A stretch of 57,578 bases of DNA from an uncultured Clostridium sp. (GCA_947644195.1 CANRZB010000017.1:1-57578), one strand, 5' to 3'. Counted from the stretch's first letter, positions 18,549 to 26,193 are shown. The notes: generated from the letters alone by a model not told the origin. Program-made: numbers and translations.

Positions 18549-18689
18549 ATGTATTTGGAAGTCAATGTAAGCAAAATAGTAAAATATGTTTGTCTGGCAG
18601 GTGTTTCGATTGTCGCTGTGATTTTTGGCGAAAAGGCATTGCGGGAATATATGCGGATGAAACAGCGGGAGGACTGTAAAAACAATTAA
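18549..18689 (+). CDS. Small single-pass membrane protein, 46 residues
   Basis: A short frame starts at ATG 18549, 10 nt after a GGAG ribosome binding site, and ends 3 nt before the topB start. The product begins MYLEVNVSKIVKYVCLAGVS, has one hydrophobic helix at about 12-28, and ends in a basic/acidic tail (KALREYMRMKQREDCKNN). The tight fit between the zinc-finger gene and topB and the good membrane helix support it as real. The function is unknown. It could work with the upstream zinc-finger protein. Confidence 0.5.
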   Translation: MYLEVNVSKIVKYVCLAGVSIVAVIFGEKALREYMRMKQREDCKNN

Positions 18690-18692
18690 TTT

Positions 18693-20879
18693 ATGAGCAA
18701 GAAATTATTTATCGCTGAAAAACCAAGTGTGGCAAAGGAATTTGCCAAAACACTTGGGGTTTCTGGCAACGCAGGACAGGGTTATTTGGAATCCGGCGAC
18801 TATATTGTAACCTGGTGTGTGGGGCATTTGGTTACGATGAGTTATCCGGATGTCTATGACGAGACACTGAAGAAATGGTCTCTTCAGACCCTGCCTTTTT
18901 TGCCGGAAAAATTTCTATATGAATTAATTCCCGATGTCCGGAAACAGTTTCAGATTGTGTCCGGGCTGCTGAACCGTGAGGATGTGCAGACCATCTATGT
19001 CTGTACGGACTCGGGGCGGGAGGGGGAATATATCTACCGTCTGGTGGATCAGATGGCCGCTGTACCGGACACCAAGGAGAAACGCCGTGTGTGGATTGAT
19101 TCGCAGACCGAAGAGGAAATCCGGCGTGGAATCCTGGAGGCAAAACCTCTGTCGGAATATGATAATCTGTCTTCTTCCGCCTATCTCCGGGCAAAAGAAG
19201 ATTATCTCATGGGAATTAATTTCTCCCGTGTTCTGACTCTGAAATACGGGCGTACCGTGATGAATTATCTGAATAACGGAAAATGGTCTGCGATCTCGGT
19301 AGGACGCGTGATGACCTGTGTTCTGGGGATGGTGGTGCGCCGGGAGCGGGAGATCCGGGAGTTTGTAAAAACACCATTTTATCGGATTCTAGGTTCCTTT
19401 GCCTACCAGGGACAGACGTTTGAGGGAGAATGGCGCAGCGTTTCTGGCTCCCGTTACTTTGAATCCCGGCTGCTTTATAAAGAAAATGGGTTTCGAAACC
19501 GACCCGATGCAGAGGAATTATGCGGAGATCTTACCTATGAACCGATGACTGCTGTCGTACATAAAGTAGAAAAAAAGAAGGAAAAGAAAAATCCCCCTCT
19601 ACTCTTTAATCTGGCAGAACTACAGAATATTTGTTCTAAGCTCTTTAAAATTAGTCCCGATGAAACCTTGAAAATCGTCCAGGAACTGTATGAGAAAAAA
19701 CTGGTCACTTATCCCCGTACCGACGCCCGGGTTCTTTCTACAGCTGTAGCAAAAGAGATTCATAAGAATATTGCCGGGTTGCGAAATTATCCTTTGCTGC
19801 AAACCTATGCCAAGACAATTTTGCAGGAGGGAAAACAGAAGGGGATTGCCAAGACGCGGTATGTCAATGATAAACAGATTACCGATCATTATGCGATTAT
19901 TCCAACCGGACAGGGGTTGGGAGCTCTGCAAAGTCTTAGCCTGACAGCAGCCCGTGTCTATGAAGTGATTGCCAGACGATTCCTCTGTATTTTCTACCCA
20001 CCGGCAGAATACCAGAAGTTCCAGGTTGTTGCCTGTCGTACTTTGCCGGAGAAGAAGATAATGCAGACGACAGAGAAAACAAAGGAACAAGTGGGGGAAC
20101 TGAGAGCGGAATCTACGGGAGCCGTTGGGGGGGAATCTTCTCTCTCAGGAACGGAACAACAATCGGTAGAAGCCAGAGAGATGCAAAAGATCCTGCCGGA
20201 AAGCAAGGAATCTTTTTTTGCCGGATTTAAGATACTCATAAACCAGGGCTATCTGGAATTGGCTACGGCATCCTTTGCGCGCAAAAAGGCGGGAAAGCAA
20301 GAGAATGAAGATGCCAGGAATGAGGACGTACAGGAGAGCTTTGATCAGGATCTCATACAGAGTATCAGCCGGTTGAAAAAAGGGGCTACCATTGACCTGC
20401 AAAAGTTGGAGATCAAAGAGGGAGAGACTTCGCCGCCGAAACGTTATAATTCCGGTTCCATGATACTGGCAATGGAAAATGCGGGCCAGTTGATTGAGGA
20501 TGAAGACCTGCGATCTCAGATTAAGGGCAGCGGAATTGGAACCAGTGCAACCAGGGCGGAAATCTTAAGCAAACTCGTCAAGATCAAGTATCTGAAGCTG
20601 AACAAGAAAACGCAGGTGATCACTCCAGAGTTATTGGGGGAAATGGTCTATGATGTGGTCAATGGATCCATCCGTTCCCTGCTCAATCCTGAATTGACAG
20701 CAAGCTGGGAATTAGGTTTGACGCAGGTGGCAGACGGAACGATTACGGAAGACGAGTATATGGAAAAGCTGTCGGGATTTATTTCTAGACGGGTGGATTA
20801 TGTCAAACAGACCTCCTATGAAACGACGTTTCGCCAGTGCTTTGATGCCGCTGCACCGTATTATAAGAATGCCAAATGA
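18693..20879 (+). CDS. topB: DNA topoisomerase III (type IA)
   Basis: TopB is a type IA enzyme that passes single strands and resolves replication or recombination intermediates. The 728-residue protein has an N-terminal TOPRIM domain (FIAEKPSVAKEFAK; TDSGREGEYIYR at 105-116) and the catalytic tyrosine in VTYPRTDARVLS (Tyr340). The TOPRIM acidic motif reads Asp-Ser-Gly-Arg-Glu instead of the classic Asp-x-Asp-x-Glu, a variant seen in some TopB/TraE-type enzymes. A low-complexity Glu/Ser/Thr-rich insert of about 45 residues lies near 455-500. No C-terminal zinc fingers were seen. The ribosome binding site is weak, so translation may be coupled to the small gene before it. Confidence 0.93.
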   Translation: MSKKLFIAEKPSVAKEFAKTLGVSGNAGQGYLESGDYIVTWCVGHLVTMSYPDVYDETLKKWSLQTLPFLPEKFLYELIPDVRKQFQIVSGLLNREDVQTIYVCTDSGREGEYIYRLVDQMAAVPDTKEKRRVWIDSQTEEEIRRGILEAKPLSEYDNLSSSAYLRAKEDYLMGINFSRVLTLKYGRTVMNYLNNGKWSAISVGRVMTCVLGMVVRREREIREFVKTPFYRILGSFAYQGQTFEGEWRSVSGSRYFESRLLYKENGFRNRPDAEELCGDLTYEPMTAVVHKVEKKKEKKNPPLLFNLAELQNICSKLFKISPDETLKIVQELYEKKLVTYPRTDARVLSTAVAKEIHKNIAGLRNYPLLQTYAKTILQEGKQKGIAKTRYVNDKQITDHYAIIPTGQGLGALQSLSLTAARVYEVIARRFLCIFYPPAEYQKFQVVACRTLPEKKIMQTTEKTKEQVGELRAESTGAVGGESSLSGTEQQSVEAREMQKILPESKESFFAGFKILINQGYLELATASFARKKAGKQENEDARNEDVQESFDQDLIQSISRLKKGATIDLQKLEIKEGETSPPKRYNSGSMILAMENAGQLIEDEDLRSQIKGSGIGTSATRAEILSKLVKIKYLKLNKKTQVITPELLGEMVYDVVNGSIRSLLNPELTASWELGLTQVADGTITEDEYMEKLSGFISRRVDYVKQTSYETTFRQCFDAAAPYYKNAK

Positions 20880-20896
20880 GATTAAATACGAGGAGA

Positions 20897-20928
20897 TACA
20901 TAATGAATAATTTCTTAATCATTATGTA
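20897..20928 (+). promoter_or_regulatory. Perfect inverted repeat after topB
   Basis: TACATAATGA (20897-20906) pairs perfectly with TCATTATGTA (20919-20928) around a 12-nt AT-rich loop. It lies between the topB stop and the ribosome binding site of the next small gene. It could be an operator or an intergenic RNA hairpin. Confidence 0.45.
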
Positions 20929-20942
20929 AGGGAGAAATAAAA

Positions 20943-21185
20943 ATGAAAAAAGATATTGTATGGATCGTGATATCTTGGCTGTTGCCAATTATGGTGACGG
21001 TTATTATGGTATTTGGAATAGTATTTTTTTGTTTGAAGGTAGGCTTAGAATCTGAGATGTTTACTTCTCTCGCTATCATCTTTATAGTTTGGGCAATTAT
21101 TATTACATTTAGAAGTATGTTTTGGATATCTAAAAAAATGAATGAAAAAAATATCCATGATAACATGGAAGATCCTCAATCATAA
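20943..21185 (+). CDS. Small membrane protein of unknown function, 80 residues
   Basis: The protein has two hydrophobic segments (about 6-31 and 41-62) separated by a short loop and a charged C-terminal tail (KKMNEKNIHDNMEDPQS). An AGGGAGAA ribosome binding site precedes the ATG by about 7 nt. No family was recognised. Its codons are more AT-rich than those of topB before it, which may mark a recent insertion. The predicted topology puts both ends on the same side of the membrane. Confidence 0.6.
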   Translation: MKKDIVWIVISWLLPIMVTVIMVFGIVFFCLKVGLESEMFTSLAIIFIVWAIIITFRSMFWISKKMNEKNIHDNMEDPQS

Positions 21186-21266
21186 AAATAGATGGATAAA
21201 GGAGATAGGCGGCTAGTAGTTGAAAGTATCAAGGGAACCCTACACTTATATTTTAGGAGGTTTATT

Positions 21267-21938
21267 ATGTATGATGCATTGAAAAATAAGAACTTGTTTA
21301 ATATGGATGAAACCATTGCCTATGAGATCTTCACAGACATTGATTATCCCTGGGAGATTCTGCCGTTAATCGGCGATTTTACCAAAAAACTGGGGGAAAG
21401 CCTGCCCGCAGAAGAATATACCAAGCAGGGCGACGATATCTGGATTGCAAACAGTGCTGATGTTGCCCCGACGGCATCTATTACCGGACCTTGTATTATT
21501 GGAAAAAATACCGAGGTGCGCCCCGGCGCATTTATCCGGGGAAAGGTAATTGTTGGGGAGAATTGCGTGGTGGGCAATTCTACCGAGCTAAAGAATGTGA
21601 TTTTATTTAATAATGTACAAGTGCCGCATTATAATTATGTGGGCGATTCCATTTTGGGATACAAATCCCATATGGGCGCAGGGTCCATTACTTCCAATGT
21701 AAAGTCGGATAAAACTAAGGTTACGATTAATTACCAGGGAGAAAAATTGCAGACCGGGTTGAAGAAAATGGGGGCGATGCTTGGCAATTATGTGGAAGTG
21801 GGATGCAACAGTGTCCTGAATCCGGGCACAGTCATCGGTGTGAATACTAATATTTATCCGCTGTCGAGCGTCCGGGGGTATATTCCGAAGAGCAGTATTT
21901 TTAAGAAACAGACAAATATTGTGTCCAAGGAGCTGTAG
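21267..21938 (+). CDS. Left-handed beta-helix (hexapeptide) protein, GlmU-like
   Basis: This 223-residue protein has a helical N-terminal part (about 1-65) and then hexapeptide repeats that form a left-handed beta-helix (ADVAPTASITGPCIIGKNTE onward, ending GVNTNIYPLSSVRGYIPK). Relatives are usually annotated as UDP-N-acetylglucosamine pyrophosphorylase or acyltransferase from their likeness to the GlmU C-terminal domain, but no nucleotidyltransferase domain is present, so only an acyltransferase or binding role is reasonable. The frame is open from 21192, but AGGAGG at 21256-21261 sets the start at 21267 (MYDALKNKNLF). No functional partner is apparent nearby. Confidence 0.8.
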   Translation: MYDALKNKNLFNMDETIAYEIFTDIDYPWEILPLIGDFTKKLGESLPAEEYTKQGDDIWIANSADVAPTASITGPCIIGKNTEVRPGAFIRGKVIVGENCVVGNSTELKNVILFNNVQVPHYNYVGDSILGYKSHMGAGSITSNVKSDKTKVTINYQGEKLQTGLKKMGAMLGNYVEVGCNSVLNPGTVIGVNTNIYPLSSVRGYIPKSSIFKKQTNIVSKEL

Positions 21939-22125
21939 AGTGATGCATGATAAGATAATCCCTTTCTGGAATTGCATGGAATAAGAGCAGGAAAACTTTT
22001 TGGAAAAGTTATGAATCAAAATAGTTACAAACAATTTGAAGGCAGCCTTCAGGAATGATTTTGTGTGAGTTTTTGTCAAAAAACGGTAGACGGAATGAGG
22101 AAATTGTGCGAAAATAGGAACAGGA

Positions 22126-22146
22126 CTGTGGAATTTTTTTCCACAG
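22126..22146 (+). other. Hairpin in the leader of the Fe-S scaffold gene
   Basis: CTGTGGAA (22126-22133) pairs with TTCCACAG (22139-22146) around a T5 loop. It stands about 50 nt before the start of the next gene, in a 255-nt intergenic stretch that otherwise shows only a GAAGGC/GCCTTC stem near 22040. It may be a terminator-like or regulatory structure. Confidence 0.4.
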
Positions 22147-22193
22147 ATAAAAATTTCTCATTGAGAAAAAAGCAAATCGAAAGGAGCATGAAC

Positions 22194-22901
22194 ATGATTT
22201 ATTCACAGGAAGTAGAAAACATGTGCCCAGTTGCTCAGGGTGTGCACCATGGTGCTGCCCCAATCCCAGAGGAGGCAAAATGGGTTCAGGCAAAAGAAGT
22301 AAAAGATATCTCTGGTTTTACACATGGTGTAGGCTGGTGTGCGCCACAGCAGGGGGCCTGCAAGATGTCACTTAACGTTAAAGAGGGAATTATCCAGGAA
22401 GCGCTGGTAGAGACCATCGGATGTTCCGGTATGACCCATTCTGCTGCGATGGCATCTGAGATTCTTCCGGGCTTAACTGTGATGGAAGCATTGAATACTG
22501 ACCTCGTTTGTGATGCGATCAATACGGCAATGAGAGAGTTATTCCTGCAGATTGTTTATGGACGTTCCCAGAGCGCTTTTTCTGAGGATGGTTTGGCCAT
22601 TGGTGCCGGTCTGGAAGACCTTGGAAAGGGACTGCGTTCTCAGGTAGGTACGATGTACGGTACCTTAAAGAAGGGTCCTCGTTACTTAGAAATGGCAGAG
22701 GGTTATGTCACAGCGATCGCACTGGACGACGAAGATATGATTATTGGTTACAAGTTCGTTAGCCTTGGTAAAATGACAGACTTCATCAAAAAGGGCGATG
22801 ATCCGAATACTGCCTGGGAAAAGGCTTCCGGTCAGTACGGCCGTGTGGATGATGCAGTGAAACTCATTGATCCGAGAACCGATGAAGAGATCGCAAAATA
22901 G
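22194..22901 (+). CDS. Iron-sulfur cluster assembly scaffold-type protein
   Basis: This 235-residue protein resembles the NifU/IscU-like scaffold family that, in anaerobic Firmicutes, is found beside a GGGtGRT protein. The segment GWCAPQQGACKMSLNVKEGI followed by VETIGCSGMTHSAAM contains cysteines 49, 57 and 77, and Cys106 follows, a pattern that could hold a cluster or a metal. An earlier in-frame ATG (22188) lies only 1 nt from AAAGGAG, so the start at 22194 is preferred. The partner gene begins 21 nt downstream, which indicates one transcript. The actual client enzymes are not known. Confidence 0.85.
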   Translation: MIYSQEVENMCPVAQGVHHGAAPIPEEAKWVQAKEVKDISGFTHGVGWCAPQQGACKMSLNVKEGIIQEALVETIGCSGMTHSAAMASEILPGLTVMEALNTDLVCDAINTAMRELFLQIVYGRSQSAFSEDGLAIGAGLEDLGKGLRSQVGTMYGTLKKGPRYLEMAEGYVTAIALDDEDMIIGYKFVSLGKMTDFIKKGDDPNTAWEKASGQYGRVDDAVKLIDPRTDEEIAK

Positions 22902-22922
22902 AGAAAAGGAGGCAAACGAATC

Positions 22923-23933
22923 ATGGCATTATTTGAATCATATGAGAGAAGAATTGACCAGATCAACAAAGTCTTGAATAGCTATGGAATTTCTTCGATT
23001 GAAGAAGCAGAAAAGATTACGAAAGATGCTGGTTTAAATGTATACGATCAGATCAAGGGAATTCAGCCGATCTGTTTTGAAAATGCTTGCTGGGCATATA
23101 CGGTAGGTGCTGCCATCGCAATCAAGAAGAACTGCCGCCGTGCAGCGGATGCAGCAGCAGCAATCGGGGAGGGACTGCAGTCTTTCTGTATTCCAGGCTC
23201 TGTAGCTGATACCCGTAAGGTAGGTTTAGGACATGGTAACTTAGGTAAGATGCTTTTAGAAGAAGAGACCAAATGTTTTGCATTTCTGGCAGGACATGAG
23301 TCATTCGCTGCCGCAGAAGGTGCCATTGGTATTGCAGAGAAAGCAAATAAGGTACGTAAAGAGCCTCTGCGAGTTATTTTGAATGGTTTGGGAAAAGATG
23401 CTGCACAAATTATTTCCCGTATCAACGGATTTACCTTTGTAGAGACTGAATTTGATCCATATACCAATGAAGTAAAAGAAGTATTCCGCAAATCTTATTC
23501 CGAGGGACTTCGTTCAAAAGTAAACTGCTACGGTGCAAATTCCGTTCCAGAAGGTGTTGCAATCATGCACAAAGAGGGCGTAGATGTGTCCATTACCGGT
23601 AATTCTACCAATCCGACACGTTTCCAGCATCCAGTGGCAGGTACATACAAGAAAGAGTGCTTGGAGCAGGGTAAGAAATACTTCTCCGTAGCATCCGGCG
23701 GTGGCACGGGACGTACCCTGCACCCGGATAATATGGCCGCAGGTCCTGCTTCCTATGGTATGACGGATACTCTGGGACGTATGCATAGCGATGCACAGTT
23801 CGCAGGTTCTTCTTCTGTTCCAGCTCATGTAGAAATGATGGGTCTAATCGGTGCCGGCAATAACCCAATGGTTGGTATGACGGTAGCAGTAGCTGTCTCC
23901 GTACAGGAAGCAGCGGACGCAAATCGTTTCTAA
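22923..23933 (+). CDS. GGGtGRT family protein
   Basis: The family is named for the motif GGGTGRT, present here at residues 259-265 within SVASGGGTGRTLHPDN. The 336-residue soluble protein has no signal peptide or membrane helix. It contains several glycine-rich loops (GLGHGNLGKMLL, AAEGAIGIAEKA, MGLIGAGNNPMVGMT) that look like ligand- or nucleotide-binding turns. It is regularly encoded next to the Fe-S scaffold-type gene, as here, but to my knowledge the biochemical role is undefined. Strong AGGAGG and an early ATG fit high expression. A joint role in building or inserting a cluster is inferred from the pairing only. Confidence 0.88.
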   Translation: MALFESYERRIDQINKVLNSYGISSIEEAEKITKDAGLNVYDQIKGIQPICFENACWAYTVGAAIAIKKNCRRAADAAAAIGEGLQSFCIPGSVADTRKVGLGHGNLGKMLLEEETKCFAFLAGHESFAAAEGAIGIAEKANKVRKEPLRVILNGLGKDAAQIISRINGFTFVETEFDPYTNEVKEVFRKSYSEGLRSKVNCYGANSVPEGVAIMHKEGVDVSITGNSTNPTRFQHPVAGTYKKECLEQGKKYFSVASGGGTGRTLHPDNMAAGPASYGMTDTLGRMHSDAQFAGSSSVPAHVEMMGLIGAGNNPMVGMTVAVAVSVQEAADANRF

Positions 23934-24009
23934 GGAAACGAGGGGAAGTTCTAAAAACATTGAAATAACGTAGTTTAAAAGTGATTAGGAGTGGCTAAAT
24001 ATTGGTCAC

Positions 24010-24054
24010 TCCTACACTATTTCTACACTACTCCTACACCCGTATTCCTACACT
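24010..24054 (+). repeat. Iteron-like TCCTACACT direct repeats
   Basis: Four copies of a 9-nt motif occur in the same direction: TCCTACACT (24010-24018), TTCTACACT (24021-24029), TCCTACACC (24032-24040) and TCCTACACT (24046-24054). The spacing of starts is 11, 11 and 14 nt, close to one helical turn. Just upstream, TAGGAGTG (23986-23993) and CACTCCTA (24007-24014) form an inverted repeat. The set could be a binding array for the antitoxin-toxin complex or for a recombinase. Confidence 0.6.
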
Positions 24055-24115
24055 TGCCGAAAAATAAGATGACATTGCTTTTAAAACAGAAATGGATATT
24101 TCTTTGAGATTGTGG
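24043..24115 (+). repeat. Left copy of the repeat flanking the toxin-antitoxin pair
   Basis: This copy starts with TATTCCTACACTTGCCGAAA (24043-24062) and ends with GATATTTCTTTGAGATTGTG plus a G (24095-24115). The same two blocks, the first identical over 20 nt and the second differing at two positions, recur at 24717-24793 with nearly the same spacing. The copies bracket the antitoxin and toxin genes. Confidence 0.7.
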
Positions 24116-24154
24116 TAATATATGATTATCAGAATTTTGGAAAGGGTGATGAAC

Positions 24155-24313
24155 ATGGCATTAGCAGAGGCTGTAAAAACAGTAGAACCTACTTATACAA
24201 TTGATGATTCCATGAATGTCTTGTTAGGGAAACTTGATGAAGCCATTGACGATATGGAAAATGGCAGAGTTCAGACGATTGATGAGGCATGGGATGAAAT
24301 TGACAGAGTATAG
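24155..24313 (+). CDS. Small antitoxin of a RelE/ParE-type module
   Basis: The 52-residue acidic protein begins MALAEAVKTVEPTYTIDDSM and ends in MENGRVQTIDEAWDEIDRV. Upstream ATGs at 24122 and 24149 are in frame, but AAAGGG at 24141-24146 fits the ATG at 24155 best. Its gene lies 9 nt before the toxin gene, the standard antitoxin-first order. No helix-turn-helix or ribbon-helix-helix is evident, so DNA binding, if any, may use only the short N-terminal segment. The acidic C-terminal helix is the likely toxin-wrapping part. Confidence 0.7.
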   Translation: MALAEAVKTVEPTYTIDDSMNVLLGKLDEAIDDMENGRVQTIDEAWDEIDRV

Positions 24314-24322
24314 GGAGTACAA

Positions 24323-24649
24323 ATGGCAAAACGATATAGAGTGGTAATAGCACAGAGTGGAAAAATGGATGTCATGAATAAGAAGCGGTATATCATTGAA
24401 AATTTTAAATACCGTGATTATGCTCAGAACTTTTCCGCTAAGATAAAGAAAGCCGCACAGGGATTGGACACACTGCCAACTACGGGAGTTCAATACCGGG
24501 GATATGATATCTATATGAAACCAAATAGTAACCACTTACTATTTTATACGGTAGATGAAGAAAAGATGGTAGTAACTGTGCTTCGTGTATTGCAGGATGG
24601 CATGGATTGGGAGTACATAATTAAGCATTGGATTGAACGTAACGTATAA
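24323..24649 (+). CDS. RelE/ParE family toxin
   Basis: This 108-residue basic protein matches the RelE/ParE fold in its order of elements: an N-terminal RYRVVIAQSG strand, a helical pair with IIENFKYRDYAQNFSAKIKK, then the strands GYDIYMKPNSNHLLFYTVDE and KMVVTVLRVLQDGMDWEYII. RelE members cut mRNA on the ribosome and ParE members poison gyrase; which applies cannot be read from sequence. The ATG follows GGGAGT with proper spacing and the gene overlaps the antitoxin translation region closely. The pair sits between two copies of a repeat, as a cassette would. Confidence 0.82.
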   Translation: MAKRYRVVIAQSGKMDVMNKKRYIIENFKYRDYAQNFSAKIKKAAQGLDTLPTTGVQYRGYDIYMKPNSNHLLFYTVDEEKMVVTVLRVLQDGMDWEYIIKHWIERNV

Positions 24650-24716
24650 ATGCAAATTGTTTAGAAAGAGCAGAACAATGTATTAAGAAGTCCTTAAGTG
24701 TAGGTTATTCCTTGAT

Positions 24717-24793
24717 TATTCCTACACTTGCCGAAATGGAGTTTCTAATAAAAATGTATTTTTATTATATAAGATATTTCTTTTGGATTGTGG
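24717..24793 (+). repeat. Right copy of the repeat flanking the toxin-antitoxin pair
   Basis: This is the second copy of the repeat at 24043-24115, with blocks at 24717-24736 and 24773-24793. AAGTGTAGG at 24696-24704 forms an inverted repeat with CCTACACTT at 24721-24729. It carries only one iteron-like TCCTACACT in direct orientation. Confidence 0.65.
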
Positions 24794-24817
24794 AAAAATA
24801 AAATTCTAACGAATTTA

Positions 24818-24979
24818 TTAGCAAGCTGATTCGCAACATTGTGATCTAAATAACATATATAAGAAAGGATGCGACGAAAAATTTGATAAAGTATACATAA
24901 GCGACATGGAGGCAGGGATACAGACCCTGCCTTTTTTGGATGAAAATTATGAGGAGATTTTCTTACAAAGTATTTCTTG
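24818..24979 (+). pseudogene. Possible coding remnant upstream of the PadR unit
   Basis: Between the stop TAG near 24818 and a TGA at 24977-24979 one frame stays open for about 52 codons and reads protein-like, for example KVYISDMEAGIQTLPFLDEN. It has no start codon with a ribosome binding site, and a rho-independent terminator lies in the middle. It could be the 3-prime end of a lost gene. No family was recognised. The rest of the 24650-25091 gap holds the repeat at 24717 and the PadR promoter. Confidence 0.25.
24911..24937 (+). terminator. Rho-independent terminator
   Basis: GGCAGGG (24911-24917) and CCCTGCC (24925-24931) form a 7-bp GC-rich stem with a 7-nt loop, followed directly by T6 (24932-24937). 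It would end transcripts from the toxin-antitoxin unit and insulate the PadR promoter. Confidence 0.85.
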
Positions 24980-25020
24980 ACTTATATATCAGACTGATAT
25001 ATAATGAAAATCAATCTGAT
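24977..25020 (+). promoter_or_regulatory. padR promoter with two operator copies
   Basis: The sigma-A promoter has -35 TTGACT (24977-24982), a 17-bp spacer and -10 TATAAT (25000-25005). A perfect palindrome with arms TATATATCAG (24983-24992) and CTGATATATA (24994-25003) fills the spacer and enters the -10. Its core ATCAGACTGAT recurs as ATCAATCTGAT at 25010-25020, 22 bp away centre to centre. This is a good candidate for PadR autorepression with two dimers on one face of the helix. Confidence 0.75.
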
Positions 25021-25091
25021 ACAATGACGTGATAGATTAGCCAAACACATTTTGTACTATGGAATATGTAAATGAAGACGAGGAAAATGAA

Positions 25092-25640
25092 ATGGCAAAT
25101 GAGAAGAAGATTGATTGTGTGATTTTAGGTTTGTTAAGCCATGAAGAACTGACAGGATATGAAATAAAAAAGAGAATGGATACCGTTCTAAAATATTTTT
25201 GGAGTGCAAGTTATGGAAGTATATACCCAGCATTGTCTGACTTAGTTAGCCGTGGATTAGCAACAAAGAGAGAAGATACAGAAAATAAAAGAAACAAACT
25301 GATTTATACCATTACGGATCATGGACGGGACTACTTGAAGGAATGGTTGACATTACCTGTTGTAAAAGATGAACTCCGTTATGAAACCCTGCTTAAATTG
25401 TTTTTTGGATGGGAACAGGGCACAGAACAGGCGATATTTCATATAAAAACATTTGAGGAAAAAATCAAAAAAGAGCTGCCATATCTTTTAAGGACAGAAA
25501 AGGATTTGAAAGATTGTCTGGATGATGATATTGCTCATAAATACTATTTACTCACGGTTGAATTTGGAATAAAAACTTACCGCACTTATTTAGAATGGTG
25601 CGAAGAGGCAAAAGAATTTTTGATGAATAAAGGGGAATAG
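25092..25640 (+). CDS. PadR family transcriptional regulator
   Basis: The 182-residue protein has the PadR winged helix at its N terminus (DCVILGLLSHEELTGYEIKK, with ASYGSIYPALSDLVSRGLAT) and a helical C-terminal dimerisation part (about 95-180) as in the longer PadR subfamily. PadR proteins repress transport or detoxification genes until a ligand binds. The frame is open from 25059, but the start at 25092 (MANEKKIDCVIL) fits the family and the AGGA site. The next gene, a membrane protein 4 nt on, is the likely target together with padR itself. Confidence 0.9.
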   Translation: MANEKKIDCVILGLLSHEELTGYEIKKRMDTVLKYFWSASYGSIYPALSDLVSRGLATKREDTENKRNKLIYTITDHGRDYLKEWLTLPVVKDELRYETLLKLFFGWEQGTEQAIFHIKTFEEKIKKELPYLLRTEKDLKDCLDDDIAHKYYLLTVEFGIKTYRTYLEWCEEAKEFLMNKGE

Positions 25641-25644
25641 ATAA

Positions 25645-26142
25645 GTGATTGGACATTTTGGATTTTCATATATTGGGTTGATATTTTTGCTTCTGTTATT
25701 CGTTCCCAATATCATTTGGACAAGAAAAAAGCCAAACGGATACACTTCTCAAAACGAAAATAAAGTGTTTCTATTTTTTGAAAGAACAGGTGAAATGTTA
25801 ACTACAATATGTACTCTAATTTTTGATGATTTTAATTTACATCATTGGTCAAATTGGACCTGGTGGCTAATTGTAGCTTTTGTGTTAATGGCAATGTATG
25901 AATTATGGTGGATACGTTATTTTCAGAGCGAGCAAAAACTTTCAGATTTTTATAGCAGTTTCTTAGGGGTTCCTCTTGCCGGAGCGACGTTGCCCGTAAT
26001 TTCATTTTTTCTACTTGGCATATATGGAAAAGTGATATGGCTTCTCATTGCTACGGTAATTTTAGGAGTTGGACATATTGGAATACATATACAACATAGT
26101 AAAGAGATTTCATTGGAAGCGGGAGAAAAGTTCCCTCTGTGA
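25645..26142 (+). CDS. Multi-pass membrane protein of unknown function in the padR operon
   Basis: The 165-residue protein has about four hydrophobic segments (residues 6-25, 68-90, 108-126, 129-148) and a His/Trp-rich loop (NLHHWSNWTWW). The start is a GTG at 25645, which overlaps the padR ribosome-coupling region just 4 nt after the stop. No family could be named with confidence. Being transcribed with a PadR regulator, it may help export or resist a membrane-active compound, which is an inference from context. Confidence 0.65.
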   Translation: MIGHFGFSYIGLIFLLLLFVPNIIWTRKKPNGYTSQNENKVFLFFERTGEMLTTICTLIFDDFNLHHWSNWTWWLIVAFVLMAMYELWWIRYFQSEQKLSDFYSSFLGVPLAGATLPVISFFLLGIYGKVIWLLIATVILGVGHIGIHIQHSKEISLEAGEKFPL

Positions 26143-26193
26143 GAGTTTTGAGGAGAATAAAAAGGCAGATTTCACGGTTTATCGAAGAACATG

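Noticed and set aside
24941-25033. 30-codon frame across the padR promoter
   Set aside because: It runs through the -35, operator and -10 of padR and has no ribosome site; the promoter reading is far stronger.
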